DNA from: Sphaerulina vaccinii
Lineage: Eukaryota > Ascomycota > Dothideomycetes > Mycosphaerellales > Mycosphaerellaceae
Assembly (NCBI GenBank): GCA_022570795.1
Contig: JAKUDP010000025.1
Coordinates: 139,001-203,000, forward strand
Length of the DNA stretch: 64,000 bases
Reading direction: 5' to 3'
Numbering within the stretch: the first letter of the stretch is position 1; every line of letters starts with the position of its first letter. Positions 39,015-50,610 of the stretch are shown here, piece by piece. The position numbers and the translations under genes were made by a program. The notes beneath the pieces were generated by a model, which worked only from the letters and a program-made list of their open reading frames with translations, was not told where the DNA came from and ran no database searches.

Positions 39015-42000
39015 ATGGCACCCACCTCTGTTGGACATGTTGAAAAAGTTGAACAAGTTGAACAGCTGAAGTCTGCCATCAAATCGCAGCTGGACGCAAT
39101 CGAATGTGCTGGTGACTTTTTCAGCAACAGATAATCCAGTGAGAAAGGAATCAGTCCAGGACTTCACATTAAGAATCTCGGCCGACTTGGGTTGCCACTC
39201 TATGAGAGAGATGTACGCGCCCTGATACAATGCAGTCAGCAATCACCATTTGGCAAAGGCGAAGAAACCATAATCGACACTGCAGTCCGGAATAGCTGGG
39301 AGATCAATGCTGATCAGATATCCTTCACCCATCCGGACTGGCTCCAACATGAAGCTAAGATCCTGGCGAGTGTCTGCGCAGACCTCGGAGTCCATGGCGG
39401 TTCTTCCAATGTTCGAGCTGAGCTGTACAAAATGCTCATCTATGAGGAGGGTGCCATGTTCAGGCCACACAGAGATTCCGAAAAAGCTCCTGGCATGTTT
39501 GGAACCATGGTTATATGCCTCCCGAGCCCACACGAAGGCGGCGATGTGATCGTGAGCTTCGATGACAAGAGCATGGTGCTGAACACAAGTCAATTGTCTG
39601 AGTGGAGTAGCACTTCCCTGGCCTGGTATTCGGACGTTATGCACGAAGTCAAGCCTGTCGAGTCGGGCTTTCGAGTGGTCTTGACCTACCATCTGATTTA
39701 TACCGGTGCTACACAATTCCCTAGCCTGGCGAAGTTCGAGAACGAAAAGGCTGTTCTCAAGAGCACACTTACGCAATGGCTCGCATCATACTCATTGCTG
39801 GAGGAAATGCCCAGTTGCCTGGCGTACCCACTTGAACATAGCTATACGGCGGCCAACCTGAGCTCCGACCATCTGAAAGGCAAAGATACTGCTCGCGCGG
39901 TGTGCATGGGACAGCTTGCTGAAGAGCTAGGCTTTACCTGCGTGTTGGCCATCGTCGAGAGAACAACCATGACGCAAGGCGATGAAGAGACAAACGATGA
40001 TGTGCAGCTCAACGACGTGGTCTCTCTTGAGGGAGAGAGTATTGTACAGCGAGCCGAGATCAGTCACAGTACGTTTGTCACCACCAAGCATTGGGATAGG
40101 ATGCCGGATCGAGAGGACGAGGAGTTTACCGGCAATGCAGGCGTGGAGAGGACTTACTGGTACAAGGATTCTGTAAGTGTTATACCACACCCCTGATGGG
40201 CTCGCCACTGACCCTCGAGCTACAGGCACTGATCATCATGCCGAGCGAGCATCTCATCGATCTTGAGCTGGCCTCGCAATCCTGGGGCAAGATGAAGTTC
40301 ATCGTCGCTCGTATTGACTTGCTTCTGAACGGCCCAGGAAATCCGCGTCATTGGCAGGATGTCCAACGCCTCTGCCAGGTGGTCATGGAGGCAGCGCCCA
40401 TTCCTCACAGGATCAGAGGAGAGCGAGAACCCTATACCACGACTGAGGTCACCCAGCTACTCGAGGAGCTTTTGCAAGCGGGCCTCGAGCAGATAGTGGA
40501 AAAGTCTTTGCCTCACTGCCGACCTCACCTAGCAGAGGTTGCCTTGAAGAGCTATCGCCGCTGGTTGCCGTCCTATAAGTTTGAACTACTCAAGCCTGGG
40601 TAAGAGAATGAGTGATGTTGAAATGCGCATTCGCTGACCATTCGCAGTGTCGAGATAGCGCTTTCCCGTTGCAACGATCTGACTACTCGAGTGAACGAGC
40701 TGAACAACATTGTGCAGCTATTGGCTTCTAGACAGGATGTAGAAGATATCGTGCAGTGGCAACGACAGCAGACTAACTCCTTTATCGACTTGCCTCTGGG
40801 GCTTCCCAGCAAGAATATACCGGTTCTGATAGAGCTGATGAGCGACACTGACGATACGCATTGCTTCGACAGAATGTAAGTTGAGATGGAGCAATACCAA
40901 CAACTATTGCTGACAACCTGCAGAGTAATGCCCATGATGCGAAGTGGCAAGCAGAGCGCAAAGACACTTCTCGCATTCCTCAGCCAGATGTCAAAGACGA
41001 GACAGAGCATCATCGATCAAGAGAGAATGCCGACCATCTACACCGAGCTCTTCCCACAAATCCTGGAAAAAATCACATTCCCTCGCAAAGACCCTGAGCG
41101 AGAGCCTTGCGATGACACTTCCTCGTATACACCCTGGGATCTGCTTCGTCAAGATAGCTGGCCACTCACACCAGCTGAACTGGCCACGCTGCAGGCTGGT
41201 CTTGTTGAGCAACGCCTGGAGAATGAGATTCTCCAGCTGTTCGAGCGGCTCAAGGCCGAAGCTGAACAGATGCACCCTGATTTGATCGCTCCTTCTCTGG
41301 TCGCATATCTTCGTGGTGCTTTGTCGCAGCTCGCGCCTCGTGGCATCTTCTGGCACGACAAATTCCAGATGTTGAGCACTCACGTGCTCGATCAACTACT
41401 CCAGCGTGAAGTGAGTAGTGAGCCAGAACCACCGAGTCGAGTGAGGAGTGCTATGGGCTGTGGATGTGCTTTCTGCGGTCATCTGGATCGATTCCTGACC
41501 TCATCAACACAAGACACGATCAAAATTGTGGTGCCGTACAAGCGGGACATCGCACACCTCGAGAAGCAGTGCAAGCCAAAGGCAGGACATCGACACCTCG
41601 ACGATAACGGCGAACTAGAGCTCACGCCACAATCTACGAGACAGCCATATACCATGACAGTCGAGAAGACGAACGGCTGGAAACATAGGTCAAAACATCG
41701 CAACTGGAAGGAAAGAGCGGATGCTGCTCAAAAGGAAATTTCCACTCTAGCCGACGTGAACGTCCTGCGCATCTTACTCGGCGACCGCTGCGATGAACTC
41801 ATGCTTGGTGCGCCAGCATCACCGCAAGAACCAACCGCCCAACCAGTCTTTCAGGATCAAATTCAAGAAGCACAGCCTATACATGGTCCGCAAGCACATG
41901 CAGGTGCGCCAGTCCCGCAACAACAAACTCCTTTTCTGGGCGCGCAAGGACTCGTCCACGGCCAGCCATCAATACATGATCCACAAGCATATGCAAGTGC

Positions 42001-42253
42001 GCCGAATCCTCATAGCCACTTAGTGTTGGACCTACAGGGAGACTTTCACTTACCGGGACTACCACACCCTTATCATGGAGTGCGTACGTACCCACAGGCA
42101 GGCGCTGCGATGCCGCCAGCTCAGAACACAATGTCTCATGCCGCGCAGATGATGACTATGCATGGTATGAAACGCAAAGCGACAGATGGTCATGAACAGC
42201 CAGGCAAACGACTGGCTTCAGGTCAAGTGATTGATCTCAGCGGATCACCATAG
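39015..42253 (+). pseudogene. 2OG-Fe(II) oxygenase-domain protein with an in-frame TAA
   Basis: Exons 39015-40172, 40226-40599, 40648-40875 and 40924-42253 join in frame through three consensus introns (each gtaag...cag) to 1030 codons. Residues about 60-230 carry a prolyl-4-hydroxylase-like 2OG-Fe(II) fold: SPGLHIKNLGRLGLPL, MLIYEEGAMFRPHRDSEKAPG with the HxD iron ligands, then SDVMHEVKPVESGFRVVLTYHL with the distal His and the 2OG-binding Arg. A long helical region, a small CGCAFCGH motif and a Gln/Pro-rich tail with repeated PQAHAGAP/PQAYASAP follow; it ends VIDLSGSP, like a SUMO-interacting motif. The defect is TAA at 39132-39134, between the N-terminal 39 codons and the catalytic core. 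A 48-nt intron with a weak gtgact donor could also remove it. Confidence 0.7.
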
Positions 42254-42521
42254 CCGAAGACTGGGACTCGAACGATACAACCTAACACGACTCAGTGGTG
42301 CAACATCACGAGACATCATGAAAGGTTGAACCTGAGGTTGTTCCCAATGCCATTGATATGCTATCGCTGAGATGCTCGCTGCTAATTGAACGCTATGATA
42401 GGATTACATCAAACTTTTGTCGCTCGTCATAAGTCGTGAGATAGAAGTAGGGCATAGGCATCATGCGCAAGTGTTGCCATCAGAAGAGCTTAAACACTTT
42501 GGAGTAACGCAGCCTGTGGCT

Positions 42522-43973
42522 TCATAATTGAATCCAACCCTGCTCCACCGCGAGAACACACTCATCCTCCCAAATGGCATCCCAATTGACGCCATCGTCT
42601 TCTTTGCCATAAACACCGGTAGTACCGTATGGACCTTTAGTGCTGACCTGCTTGCCTCTTGGCCAGACACCATTGGATCGAATCTCGGACAGCACAAAGT
42701 CGCCATGTACGAGGTTCTTCTCGGGCTCGAAGATGCATCCGGCAAAGAAGAGCTCGATGGAGAGTTGATGACCGAGTCTTCGACGAGCTTCGATCAGATC
42801 TCTTGCTGCAGTGAAGACCTTGCGCAGCTTTTGAGCACGTTCGGCTGCAGGCGTAGAGCTGTCGCAGCCGCAGAGATCAGTGGCGCGGACTTGGCACTCG
42901 CCGACCCACTGTACCTCAAGGTTGGAGAAGAGGTCTGCGCACATGTATGGGACGCTGATAGACAGATCTCGCATGCGTGGTAGCGAGGTGAGAAGCTCGC
43001 AGATGTGCTCATTCGATGCTAGGTGGCCCGGATAAGGGTGATAGAATCCATCGTCGGATCGTGGAGAGTGCTCCAGGACTTGCAGGGTGCTGCGTGAAGC
43101 CTTCACTAGTGCGAGCATACCGGCAACAGAGATCGTCGATAAGTTCGTGATGTCGAGTACTTCTAGGTTGGTCGCAGTCTGTGCAATGAGCTCAAGATCA
43201 TGATCAGAGATTGGCTTGTGCAGGGTGTTGCCGAAGATCTTAAGACGCTTGAGTGCGCTGAACTCAACTCTAGGGTCTGCGAGTGCATCTGGTGAGGTTT
43301 CCTTCTCAAGTGCTTCGGCCTGGTCCTTGGAGAGACAGACGGCTTGTAGCTCAAGGGAATGCAGAGCGCTACCAACGCCAGTGTTGACATTCAGCAGATC
43401 GATCCAATCCTCGGCGGTGCTTCGTCGTAGGACGGTCCAAGGTACACTGAGGAATTGAAGCTCGTGGCACTCGGAGACAATCGAAAGGATGAGCTTGTCA
43501 GTTTCAGCTGTGTAGAAACCATTAAACCACAGCCGGCGAACATGGTTGGTCATGTGAGGCAACAAAGAAAATATCCGGTCTGTAGCTTTTAGTGAGCTGT
43601 TGGGGTCTCGAAAGACAGCACATCCAGAAGGCCTGTCCATAAGCTCGTACAGGCTTGCCTTACGTCTGTTTGACGACAGTTCGGCCCATCTCTCGCTGCC
43701 TCGCCATCGTCGTTCGAAAACATGCTCGAGGTTGTAGGACAGCGACCAGTCATGCCAAGTGGGACAGACCTGGCGAAGAGAGGCTGTAGCGTCCCATCTC
43801 AAGGACTCCGCTGTGACTGGTCCACGGACATATTTGGAAAGCTTTGCCTTTTGAAGAGGCAATGGTGCTTGAGTGAGTCCGTAGGTAAAGCTGGCACCTT
43901 CGTCTTCGTTGGCCTTTGTGGCAAGTAGTAGGATGTCGGAGAGGATCTCAATCGGTAGGTGATTGATGTTCAT
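42522..43973 (-). CDS. F-box-like/LRR protein
   Basis: A single-exon 483-residue protein from ATG 43973. It starts MNINHLPIEILSDILLLATK, a degenerate F-box, followed by VCPTWHDWSLSYNLEHVFER. Several leucine-rich strand-helix units are visible (FSALKRLKIFGNTL, ATNLEVLDITNLSTISV, LTSLPRMRDLSISV). The C-terminus is Trp/Gly-rich. Such proteins are usually substrate adaptors of SCF ubiquitin ligases, though many fungal members are uncharacterised. The frame is intact. Confidence 0.72.
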   Translation of the reverse strand: MNINHLPIEILSDILLLATKANEDEGASFTYGLTQAPLPLQKAKLSKYVRGPVTAESLRWDATASLRQVCPTWHDWSLSYNLEHVFERRWRGSERWAELSSNRRKASLYELMDRPSGCAVFRDPNSSLKATDRIFSLLPHMTNHVRRLWFNGFYTAETDKLILSIVSECHELQFLSVPWTVLRRSTAEDWIDLLNVNTGVGSALHSLELQAVCLSKDQAEALEKETSPDALADPRVEFSALKRLKIFGNTLHKPISDHDLELIAQTATNLEVLDITNLSTISVAGMLALVKASRSTLQVLEHSPRSDDGFYHPYPGHLASNEHICELLTSLPRMRDLSISVPYMCADLFSNLEVQWVGECQVRATDLCGCDSSTPAAERAQKLRKVFTAARDLIEARRRLGHQLSIELFFAGCIFEPEKNLVHGDFVLSEIRSNGVWPRGKQVSTKGPYGTTGVYGKEDDGVNWDAIWEDECVLAVEQGWIQL

Positions 43974-45602
43974 ATTGCCTTCTGCCCAGTAAAGCTTGAT
44001 TGGCAGTAGCGATCTGAGTGAATGATAGCTGTGATAGCAGAGTGTAGTTATGCAATGCCTTCAGGTCAGAGAAAGAGAGCTGAGTGGGTAGAGATAAGAA
44101 GAGCTTCTTTGTTCTACCCGCGCGGAAGGGTACATGTGTCTTGTGATTCATATATGAATTGTGGTCGAGCACTTACCAAATCGCCGTCAACGGAAGCACT
44201 TTCCTTTCGCTTGGTCACACTTCCATGTGAAGAATTCTCTGGTCTGGGGAAGATTGCGGAGAACTCAGACAAACGCCATCCACAATCAAGACCACGACAA
44301 CGCATCTGCGTACTTGGCGTGCTCCTTCACCTATCCTCATGGAGAAGGCATGAGTCAAAGAAAAGGCCTTTGAGCCATCCGAGCCACCAAGAAGCCCCTG
44401 CGCATCGGCCACGACCTGCCAAAGACAAGACGTGCTGGTGTTTGGTACCACGTGCTGGTATTTCCATTACCCCCAGGTTTCGTCATAAGAGTCAGTGAGA
44501 CAGATCACAGGACCAAGCAGAGATCATATGACTGTGCGACGCGTCTCGACGGGTTCGGCGGATCCATCGGTGAAGGCATTGGACTGCGCTATACTCGCAC
44601 GAACAAGACGGTATCGGCTCTCGGATTCGATGCGCTATACCGCGTCGTCGAACAGTAGTGGCGATGTCTGAAAATTCAGGCGTGGACGAAGTCAAATGGG
44701 CGAGACGGCAAGCGGAACGCGCCTCACGAACCTTGCAAAGCTGCATCATTGTACCGCGACAAGCCGACATTACCAAGACATCGTACAGACACGCTCGCGA
44801 ACGCCTCCCAAGAACATCAATGCTCATCAGAGAACATCTCCACGGGGTACACAAGCTCTCCTCATTGGAAAGCACGTTATGATGTGCTGGGATGTCCTTT
44901 GCACACCTCTGACGATTTGTGCGACCCGATCGCGGTACATCGAGCAAACAGAATCCGAAGAAATGAACATCATCTCTCTGTGCTCTACGGGATATTGAGG
45001 ATACCGGCGCCGCTCCCGTATATCATCAGTAGGCTGGTTGACCCCATGGGCAAGCGCCTTGTTCGACCGATCACCTGTGCTTCATCTTGTGACTGCACTC
45101 TTCCGCCACGCTTCAACTGGCATACGGACACCAATACCGAGAGAGGACCATGGTGTCTCTACGATGTGGGCTGCATTAGCTGACCTCGCAACAGTGTAAC
45201 ATTGACACAATCTTTCCTGGACTCCGCACTGATCATTTACGTGAGCCATTGGACCTGGTGTGATATCTGCAGAGACAGCAAGCTGTTGTTGTTGTTGCTG
45301 GCCGCGGGCAAGCTTCACACTGGCCGCTTTCGATAGGATTCGACCAGAGCTGACAAGTCATTATACCAGTCTGCATCTAAACGAATGCCTAACATGAGAG
45401 TCTGGTCAGGTATGACCAGCTGCACATACAGCGTCTTCGCGCATCGGAGTTGGATGCACTAGCTGGCTTTTCTCTGAAATCAGGGCTTGCGGCCAATAAC
45501 GATCCCAGGACGAACAGTTTGGATGGTTTGTAGTGCCCGCTGGAAACTAGCATCCAACTCCGATGCGCAAAGATGCTGTATTCAAAGCCGGGAAACCCAC
45601 CC
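43974..45602. other. Gene-poor region with a TA-flanked MITE
   Basis: 1.6 kb between the F-box-like gene and the Hsp70-like pseudogene. It contains a tandem acgtgctggtrttt pair at about 44435-44464, a (TTG)n run near 45284-45298 and the MITE at 45429-45578. Open frames on both strands between 44452 and 45183 (up to about 150 codons) show no recognisable domain and overlap each other. They may be relics of a gene. Confidence 0.4.
45429..45578. mobile_element. Third TA-flanked MITE
   Basis: Bases 45427-45457 (tacagcgtcttcgcgcatcg...) pair with the reverse complement of 45550-45580 at 29 of 31 positions. Outer TA dinucleotides on both sides fit a Tc1/mariner-Pogo target duplication and leave a 150-bp element with about 29-bp TIRs. 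The interior is non-coding. It ends 23 bp from the last codon of the adjacent Hsp70-like pseudogene, inside that gene's presumptive 3' UTR or terminator region. Confidence 0.85.
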
Positions 45603-47738
45603 CTACTGATAGTTGAGCGTAGCATGGCCTTTCACCTTCCCGGAGTTTATGGCTCGAACCTCGAGAACTCCAGTCTTGGATCCGATAAGGATGTCCACTT
45701 CCATAGGCACTTGTACCCGGCCATTACTTGAGCGTAGACCCTTATAACAAGTTTTATCGAGATCCACAGCAACTTTACCAACCAGCTCGGTATCTGTTCA
45801 AGTCTCAGGTATGTTTCGAGTGCAAAGGTGGCCATACATACCACTATCCATATGCTGTGGTGGCTCGTCCCGACCACAGCTGTACAGCTTCATGATGCTC
45901 GATGGGTCACCAGTCAAGCGGGATTCTTGAACGCACTCCTCGCGCCGCACTGTGGCTTCGGTAACGTCTTCGCCCTGATCTATGGTCAGCATGCCTGGAT
46001 CAATTCATCAGTGTCACTAACCAAGCTTACCTTGCTGAGCACCCAGAACATGCGGCTAGAGCACGTTTTCATGCCATCATACTTCTCGATATACGCGAAA
46101 TGTTCCGGATCCACTCCTTCTCTGGATAGAGCACCCATCTTGATGCCATAGTGGCGTCTGCAGCGCTTCTTGCGTGGTGCCATGCTAGTAAGGCCACGGA
46201 GGGTAGCCCCACGCACAATGGCAGCTTGTCTATCTTACAGTAAGTGAATGTCAGTGGCAGACATGTTCATGAACTTGACTTACGGGTACTCAGGACAGAC
46301 TGGCTCTATCTTGCCGTTCCTCTTGCACCATTTTCGCAGTGCTGCGAATAAGTGGTTCGAGTCGCCAAAGCCGCCGACCAAAGCCAGCCGCTATTCTCAT
46401 CAGCACTTACTCACGGCGTGATTGGGGTTGACCTGCATCGAGTGACTGGCCCTTTTCCTCGATCATGGCCTTCTGCTTATCGACCAGATTCAGCACTTCC
46501 TAGATGGTCGGCTCAAACAAGTCGTATACATCCTTGCTATCGCCACGTCAGCATTATCACGGCTACAGTGCCTATGCTGCACGCCTTACTGAGTCAGCTT
46601 CACCATCTGTTCTTCATCATCATACCACTTGGACTCGGGAATGTTCTCCAGGTTGACAGGACCAATCTCATGAACACCAATATCGCAGTTGTCGCTGAAC
46701 TGACGTTTGACCTGCTCCCAGCTGTTCATGAACAGGCTGCCTGGGCCTTTGAGGCGCTGTTCGAGATTGTCCCAAGCAGCGTCGAAGCGTTCGCTCATAA
46801 GTCTTTGGAGGCTCCGGTCGATCGAGGATGCGCCACATTTGCCGCCGATGCCAACACAAACCTCTTCAAATACTGGGACCGGCTCGGTTTCCAAGATCTT
46901 GTAACTTGTGATATCGACTGTACCGCCACCGCAGTCGCATATCATGATCGTCTCGCCGGGCTGGATCAGATCAGCCGAGGCGTTCCGTGAAGACTTTAGA
47001 AATTACCTGGATGCTATTCACAGACTCCGAGCGAGCCATTCCTCTGAGGATAGTGATCGCGGCGGCTTCGGGCTCCGGAATCACGCTGTGGTGTCGCCAT
47101 GTCTCGAGGCAAACCCAGATTTCTGAGCCGCTGCTTTGGTCAAAGCCTGTGCCTTGTCGGACCACACTGCGGGAACCGAGAGCCAGAAATCCATAGGTGT
47201 CTTGTCGAATATATCTTGACCCAGTTCCTTGGCGAGCTTGGTTTCAACATGCTTATACACTTTGGAAAGGTAGTCGGCGACAACACGCTTTGCTTCGAAG
47301 CCTGGCGGAAGCCTTAGATAGCCATCATCTATCGCGGAGCGCAATTCGGGGTCGTCAAACTCTTGCTCGTTCGTGTCTGCATCGAGTAGTAGTTTCGTCC
47401 AAGAACAAGATACCATATTGGGCTTGATCTGGTAGCCCCATACGTGATCACCTTGCACAGACTTTGGATTCTCGGTTGCATAGGCTATTCTGGTAGGAGT
47501 CTTCCACTCCCCATCTTTGCCTGGCCACGACCTGACCACCTTGATGTCGTCAAGCTCGGACTTATCCGTTGTCACAAAGCTGATACCTGAGGTCATCAGA
47601 CTATGAACTCATTGGCGATGGAGAAGACGTACCTGTATAAGTCGTTCCATAATCAATGCCCACAATCAGACGATGTCGCGAGTTGGATGTGGCATCGTCC
47701 TCATCTGTGCGTTTTCTTTTGCCGGAAGGGCCAGCCAT
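45603..47738 (-). pseudogene. Hsp70-like (HSPA12-type actin-fold ATPase) pseudogene
   Basis: Exon 1 (47738-47633) gives MAGPSGKRKRTDEDDATSNS and then IVGIDYGTTYTG, the phosphate-1 loop. Exon 2 starts at 47586 (ISFVTTDKSELDDIKVV) and includes IFDKTPMDFWLSVPAVW. The frame then breaks near 47086: VIPEPEAAAITILRG continues one register over. After an intron come MICDCGGGTVDIT (phosphate-2) and EVCVGIGGKCGASSIDR. The next exon, DVYDLFEPTI, runs into TAG at 46500-46502 where Gln or another residue is expected, then EVLNLVDKQKAMI. The adenosine motif VGGFGDSNHLFAALRKW follows but its exon join is unclear. Later exons end VRAINSGKVKGHATLNYQ. One frameshift, one nonsense codon and a third irregularity make it non-functional. 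These fungal Hsp70-like ATPases are numerous and largely uncharacterised. Confidence 0.8.
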
Positions 47739-48035
47739 GGCTCGATAATTTGGTAGCGGAAAGGACGGAATTCAAGCCTCCAAGACAGGTCTGCTTTCGA
47801 CAGACGCCGTTCTCATCGATGTGCGGCGAATATCATAGAAGCATGAAGGACGATGAGAGATGCAAGAATCAAACGCATTCCATGATGCACGCGTTTGATT
47901 AGCGTTCAGGGGTAAATACGACGGTATTAGATTATCCCTGCCACGCGACCTGTAGCACAACATACGACGCGTCTTGACTACACACTCTGCGTCAGCAACA
48001 TCTGTACAGTAATTCGCAGGCTATTTGTCCTGAAT

Positions 48036-49585
48036 ATGCCACCTTTCTTTTCATATTTTCGAAATTCCGAGGTCTCGAAGCCTCATGAAGACCTTTCTCC
48101 GCGTGTCGGTGAGGTGAGTATTATGCCTGTAATTCAGTCAATAGTCTGCCAAACTGATATCGGCCCAGAAAAGACGAAACTCTGAGGAGCCTGAAGAGCC
48201 TGCAACAAAACAAGTCAGAAGAGTAACAGACGAAGGTGTTGAGGCCTGTGAACTCACCTTAGCAACCACGAATGCGGATGTGGTCCGTGACCATGCTGCT
48301 ACAGAGGCGCTCATAGGAAAGCCCTCATCTCAATTGACACATCGTCATGAACAATTAGCCGACTTACAGAATGAGCTGAGCTCCACCAAAGATGTCTACA
48401 ATCGGCTGCTTTCACAAATCCAACATGAATCCAACGAGCGTCAACAACAAAACCAGTGGGCAACGAAGACAATCACCGGTCTGGATTCGGACGTGCATAG
48501 ACTGGAGAACGAACTCGCGCGTCAGGATCGTGAGCTGGCCAGATTGAGGGCGGACAATGCCAGCTTGAGTAGCCAGAATGAGCAGCTCAACGAAGATGTC
48601 AGACGTTTCCAGCAGACAGCTTTCAATGCACTCGAGAATGCACGCTGGATGCCTATGGACAATGACACTGTGAGCAGCGATTTCAGTAAATTGCGCAAGG
48701 CTATACATAACATGGCCAAGCCAATGCCGTCGAGGACTTCAGTGGTCTGGTCAACCACACAGATGAGAGCCGGCGATACCTTCGTGAGCAACTGAGCGAC
48801 GCAGTAAAATTCAGCTCAAAAGGAATTGAGGGTCTCAATGAACTCACCGCTATTCGACATGGACCACGCCTGTGTCTTTGCAGCATCATCTCAAACTTGA
48901 TGCACAGTTCGTTCTTTGACCGCCCGTTCTTCCTTCTGGATCCGGACGCAGACGACGACGACACCAAGCTGAGGAGAGATTGGAGGATGCGCTTCTCCCG
49001 GATCTATAGTAGAGGTCTGCGAGGTCAGTTCACCTTCAGCCACCATGTCTGCATTACTGACGTGCCATAGCCGACACCAAGCAAACCCAACTGTGGAGAT
49101 CTGACACACTCCGATTGCTGAACCCGCTGCATCTCAAAACTACTACAGTCGGGCAACAGCAAATGAGAACTGTTGACAAATGGATTAAATCCATTGCCAC
49201 GAACCATGTCAAAGACTTCTTCAACAAGCAAACCATGATATGTCTGTTGCGCGCTACTGACGACGCCGGCTTCGAAAAGTTCGCAGACGAGCTCACGCAA
49301 CTCTTCGTTCAAGCGGGTCAGCTAGCAGTGCGACTCTGGTGCCAGGCGCCAGCACTCAAATGCCTGTATCTAAACGAGCTCGCAGCACAAAAGTTCGAGG
49401 CTGGCTCGGATATACTGCAGCCTCATCTCTTGCATAAGCACTCTGACCCGTTGGACACAAGCCTTGATGGTATACTGCCAAAGATCATCATTCATCCCGC
49501 GATTATGATCAGTGGTACGCACGAGGCCGAAGATTATGACCAGAGCAGGGTTTTAGAGAAGGCCGTGGTATGGCTGGATGTCTGA
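48036..49585 (+). pseudogene. Coiled-coil hypothetical protein gene with a frameshift
   Basis: Exons 48036-48113, 48169-49023 and 49071-49585 are supported by gtgagt/cag and gtcagt/tag signals. The start reads MPPFFSYFRNSEVSKPHEDL. A coiled coil with heptad-like Leu/Gln spacing covers about residues 75-165 (LADLQNELSSTKDVYNRLLS, then HRLENELARQDRELARLRAD). Near 48718, after RKAIHNMAK, the reading frame shifts. The natural continuation (AVEDFSGLVNHTDESRRYLR...FFDRPFFLLDPDADDDD) lies in the next register and joins the third exon cleanly to VVWLDV. One missing base would explain it. No family name can be given. Confidence 0.6.
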
Positions 49586-50610
49586 GCTGGGTGACTGCTT
49601 GTGCCTAGCGAGTGGACGCCGCAACGAAGAAATGTAGGATCGCCCATATCGAACGAGCTGGTGAAGAATGTTCGACTCCGGTTGCGGAAGTCTTGGCTGC
49701 AATCTCAAAGAGAAACGTAGCGCCGGCACGCTCGGACTCCGAACCTGCCCATACAAAAGAGAGACGTTCCCTCTCTTCTCTTCCTTTTCCTTCCCATCTA
49801 CTTTTGTCACGTCGCAGGGACGCCTCGCGTGCAGAATGGGTCCTATCTTTTCGAGATAGTATCTCCACCTTCAAGCATAGCTTGAGTCAAATGGTGGTCC
49901 GCACTGGCTCCAACACGGCTCTACAGCATGGCTACGGAACATCGTCTATCGAACATCCTACACGCCTTGGCTACGAGATGAGGACCACCGCTCGAGCTCT
50001 GCAGGGCTGCAGGGCTGCAGGGCACGCACTGCCACACTGCACCTCATCACACCGCATCAGGAGCTCTGTCCCACGGCACCTCAGCATTTTACTTTGCATA
50101 CGAGCTCTACTCATCGTACCTCACGCACACGCACTCAAGCATCTCGAGCTCTACAGTCGCACTGTACCTCTACAATCGCGAGCATCAGCCTCTTCAAATC
50201 GCGAGCATCACGCTATTCACATGCGCTGGCATTCTCCAGTTGAGCTCTGCAGCGATCCTGCACCTCGCACGCTACAGATCATCGACCTGCTCCAATACGC
50301 CTGTCACATACAGCTGCGGACAGTCGATCGACTCTTGCATACGGTTTTCCCTCCGGGGTTTTTTTCCTTCATCAGTGCCATCGCTTGCGAGCGGTGTTCT
50401 GGAGAAGGTCTTATTCATTTTCGTCGCAAAGTCCGCAAATGGCATTCCCATTCTCACTCTCATCCTCGCCTCCGGCAAAAAGTGCGTGCTCGCGATTAGA
50501 CTTTCATATCTGCGGCCGTATCCGTATTCGTGCAGGTCACTCCCTCTCTCTTGTTCGTGTTCCTTAATCGTGCACTCACTCTCGCTATCACCCTCCAACC
50601 CACCAACACA
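49586..50610. promoter_or_regulatory. Long leader/promoter region of the microprotein gene
   Basis: 1.0 kb with no convincing gene. It contains three tandem ctgcaggg units at about 49999-50023, repeated gcgagcat words at 50176-50215, and a strongly pyrimidine-rich stretch at 50340-50600. An open frame of nearly 300 codons here starts with GTG and shows no recognisable domain. Confidence 0.4.

Noticed and set aside
44452..45183. Overlapping frames on both strands, up to about 150 codons.
   Set aside because: They start with TTG/CTG or are short, have no recognisable motifs and cannot be joined by consensus introns; they are at best relics.
22563..49585. The idea that all frameshifts and stops are sequencing errors.
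   Set aside because: Very long core genes in the same window have none, so a uniform error rate does not fit; single sites still need a read-level check.
49612..50499. A frame of nearly 300 codons upstream of the microprotein.
   Set aside because: It starts with GTG, includes tandem ctgcaggg and simple-sequence stretches, and shows no recognisable domain.
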